A stretch of DNA of 57,654 nucleotides from Mesostigma viride. Taxonomy: Eukaryota > Streptophyta > Mesostigmatophyceae > Mesostigmatales > Mesostigmataceae. Each line of letters starts with the position of its first letter. Within the stretch, counting starts at the first letter, position 1. Location of the stretch: the NCBI GenBank assembly GCA_009746045.1, contig RPFO01001256.1, positions 1-57,654 on the forward strand. Reading direction: 5' to 3'. The notes beneath the pieces are model-generated. The model did not search any database. It had not been told where the DNA came from and was given only the letters and a program-made list of their open reading frames with translations. Made by a program: the position numbers and the translations under genes. Positions 43,603-54,300 of this stretch are shown piece after piece.

Positions 43603-46461
43603 ATCCTTGTCCTTGTCCTTGTCCTTGTCCTTGTCCTTGTCCTTGTCCTTGTCCTTGTCCTTGTCCTTGTCCTTGTCCTTGTCCTTGTCCTTGTCCTTGT
43701 CCTTGTCCTTGTCCTTGTCCTTGTCCTTGTCCTTGTCCTTGTCCTTGTCCTTGTCCTTGTCCTTGTCCTTGTCCTTGTCCTTGTCCTTGTCCTTGTCCTT
43801 GTCCTTGTCCTTGTCCTTGTCCTTGTCCTTGTCCTTGTCCTTGTCCTTGTCCTTGTCCTTGTCCTTGTCCTTGTCCTTGTCCTTGTCCTTGTCCTTGTCC
43901 TTGTCCTTGTCCTTGTCCTTGTCCTTGTCCTTGTGCCAGCACGTTGTCCTTGTCCTTGTCCTTGTCCTTGTCCTTGTCCTTGTCCTTGTCCTTGTCCTTG
44001 TCCTTGTCCTTGTCCTTGTCCTTGTCCTTGTCCTTGTCCTTGTCCTTGTCCTTGTCCTTGTCCTTGTCCTTGTCCTTGTCCTTGTCCTTGTCCTTGTCCT
44101 TGTCCTTGTCCTTGTCCTTGTCCTTGTCCTTGTCCTTGTCCTTGTCCTTGTCCTTGTCCTTGTCCTTGTCCTTGTCCTTGTCCTTGTCCTTGTCCTTGTC
44201 CTTGTCCTTGTCCTTGTCCTTGTCCTTGTCCTTGTCCTTGTCCTTGTCCTTGTCCTTGTCCTTGTCCTTGTCCTTGTCCTTGTCCTTGTCCTTGTCCTTG
44301 TCCTTGTCCTTGTCCTTGTCCTTGTCCTTGTCCTTGTCCTTGTCCTTGTCCTTGTCCAGCACTTGTCCTTGTCCTTGTCCTTGTCCTTGTCCTTGTCCTT
44401 GTCCTTGTCCTTGTCCTTGTCCTTGTCCTTGTCCTTGTCCTTGTCCTTGTCCTTGTCCTTGTCCTTGTCCTTGTCCTTGTCCTTGTCCTTGTCCTTGTCC
44501 TTGTCCTTGTCCTTGTCCTTGTCCTTGTCCTTGTCCTTGTCCTTGTCCTTGTCCTTGTCCTTGTCCTTGTCCTTGTCATTGTCCTCCTTGTCCTTGTCCT
44601 TGTCCTTGTCCTTGTCCTTGTCCTTGTCCTTGTCCTTGTCCTTGTCCTTGTCCTTGTCCTTGTCCTTGTCCTTGTCCTTGTCCTTGTCCTTGTCCTTGTC
44701 CTTGTCCTTGTCCTTGTCCTTGTCCTTGTCCTTGTCCTTGTCCTTGCCCTTGTCCTTGTCCTTGTCCTCGTCCTTGTCCTTGTCCTTGTCCTTGTCCTCG
44801 TCCTTGTCCTTGTCCTTGTCCTTGTCCTTGTCCTTGTCCTTGTCCTTGTCCTTGTCCTTGTCCTTGTCCTTGTCCTTGTCCTTGTCCTTGTCCTTGTCCT
44901 TGTCCTTGTGCCAGCACGTTGTCCTTGTCCTTGTCCTTGTCCTTGTCCTTGTCCTTGTCCTCGTCCTCGTCCTCGTCCTTGTCCTTGTCCTTGTCCTTGT
45001 CCTTGTCCTTGTCCTTGTCCTTGTCCTTGCCCTTGTCCTTGTCCTTGTCCTTGTCCTTGTCCTTGTCCTTGTCCTTGTCCTTGTCCTTGTCCTTGTCCTC
45101 GTCCTCGTCCTCGTCCTTGTCCTTGTCCTTGTCCTTGTCCTTGTCCTTGTCCTTGCCCTTGTCCTTGTCCTTGTCCTTGTCCTTGTCCTTGTCCTTGTCC
45201 TTGTCCTTGTCCTCGTCCTCGTCCTCGTCCTTGTCCTTGTCCTTGTCCTTGTCCTCGTCCTCGTCCTCGTCCTCGTCCTTGGCCTTGTCCTTGTCCTTGT
45301 CCTTGTCCTTGTCCTTGTCCTTGTCCTTGTCCTTGTCCTTGTCCTTGTCCTTGTCCTTGTCCTTGTCCTTGTCCTTGTCCTTGTCCTTGTCCTCGTCCTC
45401 GTCCTCGTCCTTGTCCTTGTCCTTGTCCTTGTCCTTGTCCTTGTCCTTGTCCTTGCCCTTGTCCTTGTCCTTGTCCTTGTCCTTGTCCTTGTCCTTGTCC
45501 TTGTCCTCGTCCTCGTCCTCGTCCTTGTCCTTGTCCTTGTCCTTGTCCTCGTCCTCGTCCTCGTCCTCGTCCTTGTCCTTGTCCTTGTCCTTGTCCTTGT
45601 CCTTGTCCTTGTCCTTGTCCTTGTCCTTGTCCTTGTCCTTGTCCTTGTCCTTGTCCTTGTCCTTGTCCTTGTCCTTGTCCTTGTCCTTGTCCTTGTCCTT
45701 GTCCTTGTCCTTGTCCTTGTCCTTGTCCAGCACGTTCCTTGTCCTTGTCCTTGTCCTTGTCCTTGTCCTTGTCCTTGTCCTTGTCCTTGTCCTTGTCCTT
45801 GTCCTTGTCCTTGTCCTTGTCCTTGTCCTTGTCCTTGTCCTTGTCCTTGTCCTTGTCCTTGTCCTTGTCCTTGTCCTTGTCCTTGTCCTTGTCCTTGTCC
45901 TTGTCCTTGTCCTTGTCCTTGTCCTTGTCCTTGTCCTTGTCCTTGTCCTTGTCCTTGTCCTTGTCCTTGTCCTTGTCCTTGTCCTTGTCCTTGTCCTTGT
46001 CCAGCACGTTGTCCTTGTCCTTGTCCTTGTCCTTGTCCTTGTCCTTGTCCTTGTCCTTGTCCTTGTCCTTGTCCTTGTCCTTGTCCTTGTCCTTGTCCTT
46101 GTCCTTGTCCTTGTCCTTGTCCTTGTCCTCGTCCTTGTCCTTGTCCTTGTCCTTGTCCTTGTCCTTGTCCTTGTCCTTGTCCTTGTCCTTGTCCTTGTCC
46201 TTGTCCTTGTCCTTGTCCTTGTCCTTGTGCCAGCACGTTGTCCTTGTCCTTGTCCTTGTCCTTGTCCTTGTCCTTGTCCTCGTCCTCGTCCTCGTCCTTG
46301 TCCTTGTCCTTGTCCTTGTCCTTGTCCTTGTCCTTGTCCTTGTCCTTGCCTTGTCCTTGTCCTTGTCCTTGTCCTTGTCCTTGTCCTTGTCCTTGTCCTT
46401 GTCCTTGTCCTTGTCCTCGTCCTCGTCCTCGTCCTTGTCCTTGTCCTTGTCCTTGTCCTTG
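43603..46461. repeat. TCCTTG hexanucleotide satellite, left part (2.9 kb)
   Basis: (TCCTTG)n with interspersed TCCTCG triplets (from about 44960 on) and rarer TTGCCC steps. Spacers (G)CCAGCACGT interrupt it at about 43935, 44356, 44910, 45727, 46001 and 46229. Frames of over 1000 codons on both strands (Ser-Leu, Pro-Cys, Val-Leu, Lys-Asp, Gly-Gln, Thr-Arg repeats) are artefacts. Confidence 0.98.
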
Positions 46462-47601
46462 TGTCGCGTTTGCGTGCCATTATATCCTAGCCTATCACTT
46501 GGAAGGCATATCCATAGCAATAGAGTACTCTTGTGTGTGATCCACTATATTTATAAATAATGTGGAAATGATAGGTGTGGTCCTTGACGGCACCACCACC
46601 TTCATGACAGGCAGCGCAGCCAGCCGATATTTATATTATGAAGATTGCAATAATGCTTTATGATGAAAGCAATGCCCAAACCATTCATTCCATAACATTT
46701 GACAAATTACAATGAATGCCGAGTTGTGCTGCCGCAACTGTAAGAGTAACTACATATCCTTGAGACCCATCGAAATCACCACAGACCGACCATGACGCCA
46801 CTGTGGCGCAACAGTGTTTACTTACGTCATAATCTATATCAACTGTGTGACTCTGCGCTCATGTCCCAGTTACTGGCACACTGGCCAACGACGAACCGGC
46901 CCTTTCCCGGGACTGTTCCCGGGTCAGCAGAACGTTTCTCGTCCACAATGCCAACAACATCCCAACCGGATCAAACCATTGTCAATCTTATCAACCATCG
47001 TCATGGCAACGACATGCAACCACTCACGGGGGCTGCTCCGGGCTGTTCGAGAAGTTTAACCCCATGAAGACAACAAACTAGTTGTGAGGGAGAGAAACGA
47101 GCGAACAACGACCACCATGGCCGCTGCGCTGCTCCTAAATACCTCCAAAAATCCCGGCATCCATGCGCTGTCGCATTTGCCAGCAAGCCGCCTGACGTGC
47201 AGTTAGACTGCCAGCAAAATGCAGAGCAAGTCTGTTCGACAACCACGTGCGAGCCAGCACACCGCACACTACGATCTGCGTATCTAGCTTTGTCAGATGG
47301 ACTGAACATCATTCCGTCTGGACAATACAAAAGATTCATAACTGCCAAATGTCACGCACCGGAATATTGCGCAAGCCACCAAGGCTTTGCGCCCCAAAGT
47401 CTTGCGCCTGAACCTAAGTCAGGTCACCTAAGACTGTCACTCTAGAAATTCAGGCCTTTCCGGCGCGGCGCTCCACACCGGCCCAAGGAACAAAGCCTGC
47501 GGCCTACTGAATCGGAACCAACCAAACGTCGGTAACGATTCCGATTACGGCAACCGCGTAACTTCTTGAGTGCACGGACGTAAATGATCACGGACGTGAC
47601 A
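46462..47601 (+). repeat. LTR-like unit, copy 1 (1140 bp)
   Basis: It lacks about 306 bp present in copy 2 after CCACTATATT (46540s) but otherwise appears identical over its length, judged from matching blocks and ORFs. Confidence 0.85.
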
Positions 47602-47603
47602 GC

Positions 47604-49049
47604 TGTCGCGTTTGCGTGCCATTATATCCTAGCCTATCACTTGGAAGGCATATCCATAGCAATAGAGTACTCTTGTGTGTGATCCACTATATTCCCCCCA
47701 CTTTTTAGCTCGAAAAAATGAAGAGCCAAAAAGTCAAAAAGAGGATCACATAGGGAAAAAAAAATTCCCACGACAGGACCACACATGCTTTTCAAATAGG
47801 CTAAGCAATAACCTCTTCAGTGCTTTTTCAAGGATAAGCATAATCCTCTTCATGGCTTTTTCAAGGATAAGCCTAATCCTCTTCATAGCTTTTTAAAGGA
47901 TAAGCTTAATCCTCTTCCAAGTGCTTGATTCTGCAAGCAGCTTGGGTATATCTCCGGCTCAGGCTGTCCGAACTGAACCCGCCAAGGGTTGTTCGCTCGT
48001 TTAAATAATGTGGAAATGATAGGTGTGGTCCTTGACGGCACCACCACCTTCATGACAGGCAGCGCAGCCAGCCGATATTTATATTATGAAGATTGCAATA
48101 ATGCTTTATGATGAAAGCAATGCCCAAACCATTCATTCCATAACATTTGACAAATTACAATGAATGCCGAGTTGTGCTGCCGCAACTGTAAGAGTAACTA
48201 CATATCCTTGAGACCCATCGAAATCACCACAGACCGACCATGACGCCACTGTGGCGCAACAGTGTTTACTTACGTCATAATCTATATCAACTGTGTGACT
48301 CTGCGCTCATGTCCCAGTTACTGGCACACTGGCCAACGACGAACCGGCCCTTTCCCGGGACTGTTCCCGGGTCAGCAGAACGTTTCTCGTCCACAATGCC
48401 AACAACATCCCAACCGGATCAAACCATTGTCAATCTTATCAACCATCGTCATGGCAACGACATGCAACCACTCACGGGGGCTGCTCCGGGCTGTTCGAGA
48501 AGTTTAACCCCATGAAGACAACAAACTAGTTGTGAGGGAGAGAAACGAGCGAACAACGACCACCATGGCCGCTGCGCTGCTCCTAAATACCTCCAAAAAT
48601 CCCGGCATCCATGCGCTGTCGCATTTGCCAGCAAGCCGCCTGACGTGCAGTTAGACTGCCAGCAAAATGCAGAGCAAGTCTGTTCGACAACCACGTGCGA
48701 GCCAGCACACCGCACACTACGATCTGCGTATCTAGCTTTGTCAGATGGACTGAACATCATTCCGTCTGGACAATACAAAAGATTCATAACTGCCAAATGT
48801 CACGCACCGGAATATTGCGCAAGCCACCAAGGCTTTGCGCCCCAAAGTCTTGCGCCTGAACCTAAGTCAGGTCACCTAAGACTGTCACTCTAGAAATTCA
48901 GGCCTTTCCGGCGCGGCGCTCCACACCGGCCCAAGGAACAAAGCCTGCGGCCTACTGAATCGGAACCAACCAAACGTCGGTAACGATTCCGATTACGGCA
49001 ACCGCGTAACTTCTTGAGTGCACGGACGTAAATGATCACGGACGTGACA
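47604..49049 (+). repeat. LTR-like unit, copy 2 (1446 bp)
   Basis: Holds the extra segment at about 47693-48001, which contains four AATCCTCTTCATGGC / TTTTTCAAGGATAAGC copies (about 32 bp) and a GTTGTTCGCTCGTTT word whose reverse complement lies at about 48544 in the same unit. Confidence 0.85.
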
Positions 49050-49605
49050 CTTGTCCTTGTCCTTGTCCTTGCCCTTGTCCTTGTCCTTGTCCTTGTCCTT
49101 GTCCTTGTCCTTGTCCTTGTCCTCGTCCTCGTCCTCGTCCTTGTCCTTGTCCTTGTCCTTGTCCTCGTCCTCGTCCTCGTCCTCGGCCTCGGCCTTGTCG
49201 TTGGCCTTGTCCTTGTCCTTGTCCTTGTCCTTGTCCTTGTCCTTGTCCTTGTGCCAGCACGTTGTCCTTGTCCTTGTCCTTGTCCTTGTCCTTGTCCTTG
49301 TCCTCGTCCTCGTCCTCGTCCTTGTCCTTGTCCTTGTCCTTGTCCTTGTCCTTGTCCTTGTCCTTGTCCTTGCCCTTGTCCTTGTCCTTGTCCTTGTCCT
49401 TGTCCTTGTCCTTGTCCTTGTCCTTGTCCTTGTCCTTGTCCTTGTCCTTGTCCTTGTCCTCGTCCTCGTCCTCGTCCTTGTCCTTGTCCTTGTCCTTGTC
49501 CTTGTCCTTGTCCTTGTCCTTGCCCTTGTCCTTGTCCTTGTCCTTGTCCTTGTCCTTGTCCTTGTCCTCGTCCTCGTCCTCGTCCTTGTCCTTGTCCTTG
49601 TCCTT

Positions 49606-49636
<31 letters not shown>

Positions 49637-50607
49637 GCCTTGTCGTTGGCCTTGTCCTTGTCCTTGTCCTTGTCCTTGTCCTTGTCCTTGTCCTTGTCCT
49701 TGTCCTTGTCCTTGTCCTTGTCCTTGTCCTTGTCCTTGTCCTTGTCCTTGTCCTTGTCCTTGTCCTTGTCATTGTCATTGTCCTTGTCCTTGTCCTCGTC
49801 CTTGTCCTTGTCCTTGTCCTTGTCCTTGTCCTTGTCCTTGTCCTTGTCCTTGTCCTTGTCCTTGTCCTTGTCCTTGTCCTTGTCCTTGTCCTTGTCCTTG
49901 TGCCAGCACGTTGTCCTTGTCCTTGTCCTTGTCCTTGTCCTTGTCCTTGTGCTTGTCCTCGTCCTTGTCCTCGTCCTTGTCCTTGTCCTTGTCCTTGTCC
50001 TTGTCCTTTTCCTTGTCCTTGTCCTTGTCCTTGTCCTTGTCCTTGTCCTTGTCCTTGTCCTTGTCCTTGTCCTTGTCCTTGTCCTTGTCCTTGTCCTTGT
50101 CCTTGTCCTTGTCCTTGTCCTTATCCTCGTCCTTGTCCTCGTCCTTGTCCTTGTCCTTGTCCTTGTGCTTGTCCTCGTCCTCGTCCTCGTCCTTGTCCTT
50201 GTCCTTGTCCTTGTCCTTGTCCTCGTCCTCGTCCTTGTCCTTGTCCTTGTCCTTGTCCTTGTCCTTGTCCTTGTCCTTGTCCTTGTCCTTGTCCTTGTCC
50301 TTGTCCTTGTCCTTGTCCTTGTCCTTGTCCTTGCCCTTGCCCTTGTCCTTGTCCTTGTCCTTGTCCTTGTCCTTGTCCTTGTCCTTGTCCTTGTCCTTGT
50401 CCTTGTCCTTGTCCTTGTCCTTGTCCTTGTCCTTGTCCTTGTCCTTGTCCTTGTCCTTGTCCTTGTCCTTGTCCTTGTCCTTGCCCTTGTCCTTGTCCTT
50501 GTCCTCGTCCTTGTCCTTGTCCTTGTCCTTGTCCTCGTCCTTGTCCTTGTCCTTGTCCTTGTCCTTGTCCTTGTCCTTGTCCTTGTCCTTGTCCTTGTCC
50601 TTGTCCT
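49050..50607. repeat. TCCTTG hexanucleotide satellite, right part (1.6 kb)
   Basis: It resumes the same satellite and strand, with the same TCCTCG blocks and GCCAGCACGTTG spacers (49253, 49902), and ends in TTTTCTTGCTTGATTTTCTTG at the first palindrome. Confidence 0.97.
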
Positions 50608-50628
50608 TTTCTTGCTTGATTTTCTTGC

Positions 50629-51325
50629 GCCAACGGCCGTTGCAATTTGGAAATTAGGGTGTTATTTTTTTTTTGCCCAACGGCCGTCGGAACCTTGAAA
50701 TTAGGGTGTGATTTTCATGCGCCAACGGCCGTTGGAACCCGTAAATTAGGGTGTGATTTTCATGCGCCAACGGCCGTCGGAACCTTAAAATTAGGGTGTG
50801 ATTTTCATGCGCCAACGGCCATTGGAACCTGGAAATTAGGGTGTTATTTTTCTGTCGCCAACGGCCGTTGGAACCTGGAAATGAAGGTGTCATTTTTCTC
50901 GCGCCAACGGCCGTTGGAAACTGGAAATTAGGGTGTGATTTTCATGCGCCAACGGCCGTTGGAACCTGGAAAATAGGGTGTGATTTTTCTCGCGCCAACG
51001 GCCGTTGGAACCTGGAAAATAGGATGTCATTTTTCTCGCGCCAACGGCCGTTGGAACCTGGAAATTAGGGTGTGATTTTTCTGTCGCCAACGGCCGTTGG
51101 AACCTGGAAATTAGGGTGTGATTTTCATGCGCCAACGGCCGTTGGAACCTGTAAATTAGGGTGTGATTTTCATGCGCCAACGGCCGTTGGAACCTGTAAA
51201 TTAGGGTGTGATTTTCATGCGCCAACGGCCGTTGGAACCTGGAAATTAGGGTGTGATTTTCATGCGCCAACGGCCGTTGAAACCTGGAAATTAGGGTGTT
51301 ATTTTTCCGGCGACGGCCGTTGGAA
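50629..51325. repeat. 46-bp palindrome array, 16 copies
   Basis: Units CGCCAACGGCCGTTGG, AACCTGGAAATTAGG and GTGTGATTTTTC, about 46 bp apart. Most palindromes are perfect; variants are at about 50676, 50766 (CGTCGG), 50811 (CCATTGG), 51268 (GTTGAA) and 51311 (truncated). They lie between the satellite and the acceptor at 51373. Confidence 0.97.
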
Positions 51326-51373
51326 CATAGTACTGACCTTCCGGCTATCTGTATGTTTTTTGCATGTGATCAG

Positions 51374-54300
51374 GGGCGTCCGTCCAGGCCGAGAACGGAG
51401 GAAGAGCGGGAGAAGTGGGCTTACAAGATTGAACATAACTGTGCGGTGGCGCATCTCACAACATTTTTTGAGGACTGGCGCCAACGAGCACCGGGCACCG
51501 ACTTATGGTCGGTTATTGTGAAGACCTTTGAGAGGAAGGGGCTGCTGACGACACGTGCTGGAAATGCGAAGCCCAGCATTTTGGACTCCTGGGAGCCAGC
51601 GCCGTCCTCTCAAGTGCACGACAAGAATCTAACTGACACCATACAGGCGGCGTTTCATCTGCGGCAGAAGATACGCCTAGTTCCAGACGATGTCGACATC
51701 GTGGGGGGGTCCGCGATTGCGACTCAAGTACGGGCCCCCACGGAGAACTTGTGCCAACTCCCGGAACTCATGCGGCACCGGACGGTGACGGTGCGGAATT
51801 GTAGGGGGCTCGCGCCGTGGTTCGTGGGGGCCGGCACAAGTCTGACAAAAGCAAAATGTGCCGTGCCGATCTTCCGGTTTGCGTGGCAGGTGCTGGCAGA
51901 CCGTGATCCAGGTCTCTACAATTTATGGGTGCAGAGGAGTGAAAAGGTTCCTTACCACATTAAAATACTGACGGGGGACGACAGTGACCGTGCCGTGCAG
52001 AGGTTCGGATACTATCGTTCGCCAACGGCCGAGGAAGCCATGTCCATTCTCCGGACGGACTCCCTGAAGGACATGGCGGCCGCTTGCTCAGACGAGTTGA
52101 TCACCATGGAGTTGGATCCGTCCGAGTGGTCAAATGAATCTGAGCGTGAGGCAGTAGTTGACCTGACGAAATCCGCGCTGGGGAGCTTGAACATCTCGGA
52201 CCATGCCGGCCTTAAGGGTAAATTTCGAGACCAGACGCCTTGCGTGTTTGTGCAGTTTGCCGTGCTGGACGGCAACCACTACACACAGATGTTGAAGTCC
52301 GTGATTTTCGAGGGCTCTGACGAGCAAGTGAGTACTGCGATAGCTGGCGAGATTGCGGGTAAACAAAAGGGCAAGTTCGTGGAGACAACCGACGAGGCGT
52401 TTGATTTGTGGAGGGGGTTGGTGAGGGACGCGGAGAAGTTCAAGTACACCAATCTGGACGTGCTCAAGGGCTGGGAGGTGGAGGGGGAAGCACTGATCCC
52501 GCCCATGAAGGACATGCGGACGCAAAAGGTAAATATAACGGATCGGGTGTGGGAACGTTTTAGGCACTAGATGTTATTTTTCTTGCGCCAACGGCCGTTG
52601 GAACCTGGAAATTAGGGTGTGATTTTTCTTGCGCCAACGGCCGTTGGAACCTGGAAATTAGTGTGTGATTTTTCTTGCGCCAACGGCCGTTGGAACCTGG
52701 AAATTAGGGTGTCATTTTTCCTGCGCCAACGGCCGTTGGAACCTGGAAATTTGGTTGATATTTTTCTTGCGCCAACGGCCGTTGGAACCTGGAAATTCGG
52801 TCGACATTTTTCTTGCGCCAACGGCCGTTGGAGCCTGGAAATTAGGGTGTGATTTTTCTTGCGCCAACGGCCGTTGGAACCTGGAAATTAGGGTGTGATT
52901 TTTCTTGCGCCAACGGCCGTTGGAACCTGGAAATTAGGGTGTGATTTTTCTTGCGCCAACGGCCGTTGGAACCTGGAAATTAGGGTGTGATTTTTCTTGC
53001 GCCAACGGCCGTTGGAAACTGGAAATTAGGGTGTGATTTTTGTTCGGGAACGGCCGATCTTCCAAAGTGTAAGGACAAAATGTCATGTCGTGTGTTGTAT
53101 GACCGTTTTTTGTCTCAAACACTGATTCACATTTCATGCATGCAGGGGAGAGAGGCGCATCGGAGGGTTGCCCTGATCGGAGGGGGGCTGAATGCAGAAG
53201 ACGAGGCCGTTTCCAAAAAGTCGAGGGGGACGGCGCTGCTGGAAGTGCACAACTATTTCAAGACGCACATGGAGGAATCCTGGGATAAGCCGGAGGTGCC
53301 CCTTCAGGACCAGAAAGAAATATGGAATTTGATTCATGGGGTTTCAAGCAGCACTGAGAAGGCAAGGAAGGACGGGGAGGGGGAGGAGGGTGGTGAGGAG
53401 CGGGTTGGAGGGCGATTGAACGAGGGTGGTTTGTCCGAATCGGAGAAAACCCAAGTCTACGACTTCATCTCGGCTGTGAAGGATGAAACGGTCGCTCCGA
53501 ACGACGACAGTAGATGTGGAATGCCGATTGAGGACAAGGTGGCCAAGGAGCTTGCAGAGTTTCTGGACATCGTGGCAGCGGACAAGCTGGACGGGGAGGG
53601 AAGGGTGATGAGGAAGGGGGGGGGATCAAACAGGAAGGGTGGAGGAGTCTAGCCCGCTTTCGATTCTGGCCGTCTATCATGGCAACCGTGAAGGCCAAAC
53701 ACGTTCCTCCTCAGTGCTTGTATGACCTGACATACATGGCCAAGATCTTCTGCGAGGTGATTGTCCAGCTTTTCCTGATCTACAACCGCGATTTGGGGAA
53801 ATACCCCGAACCACGCCACCTCGGCTGGTTGCCGATGCAGCCTTCGGAAGCCGACAGCGCCCTTGAGAGGGTGGCCGATACGGTCGCTGTAGCTGCCAAG
53901 AGACTAAGGGCGGTTATCAGGCCAACGGGGAGGGACGATTCCACCTTCCCACTTGCACTGCTGGAGAGGACGAATTTTTGGACGACCCACAAGGAGGAAA
54001 CGAAATGGTGGGTCCTGATTGCGCCCGAACCCCCAACCGAACAGGCTGTGGTGCCCCAACCCGTACAGCCTGTGGCGGGGGCTGTGGCGGTGACGGGGGC
54101 TGTGCCGGAGGAAGGCCAAGCCGAACATGCGGAGGCAGAGGACGTCCAGTCGGGTCGCCAAAAAAAGGTGGGGGAGAAGCGGGAACCCCCGCGGAAGTTT
54201 GGGTCGGAGGAGCTGGCATCCGAAATCGAGCAGCAGGGCCCGTGGATTTCTAAGAAAGTTTACGGGTCTGACGGGGACACGACCTGTGAGTTCATGATGA

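Larger units (their letters stand above)
46462..49049 (+). mobile_element. head-to-tail pair of LTR-like units in the satellite
   Basis: Two copies (46462-47601 and 47604-49049) start TGTCGCG and end GTGACA, so each has the TG...CA ends and short TGTC/GACA inverted tips of an LTR. Only GC (47602-47603) separates them. CTTG stands before the first and after the second, a possible 4-bp target duplication, although the surrounding repeat makes it ambiguous. Neither copy has a gag/pol region; short ORFs inside are unrecognised. It is best read as a tandem LTR left by recombination, or integration of an LTR-LTR circle. Confidence 0.6.

Noticed and set aside
43131-46560. Frames of up to 1119 codons (Ser-Leu, Pro-Cys, Lys-Asp, Thr-Arg repeats)
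   Set aside because: All six frames stay open over the TCCTTG satellite; only the 300-nt exon at 43266 has splice support.
46792-47445. ORFs of 81-115 codons repeated in both LTR-like units
   Set aside because: Short, overlapping on both strands, no recognisable motif; repeated only because the unit is duplicated.
49032-50698. Frames of 478-541 codons
   Set aside because: Same satellite artefact; they end at the palindrome array.
50629-51325. CRISPR-like appearance of 46-bp palindromic repeats
   Set aside because: Spacers are themselves repeated; introns and exons flank it.
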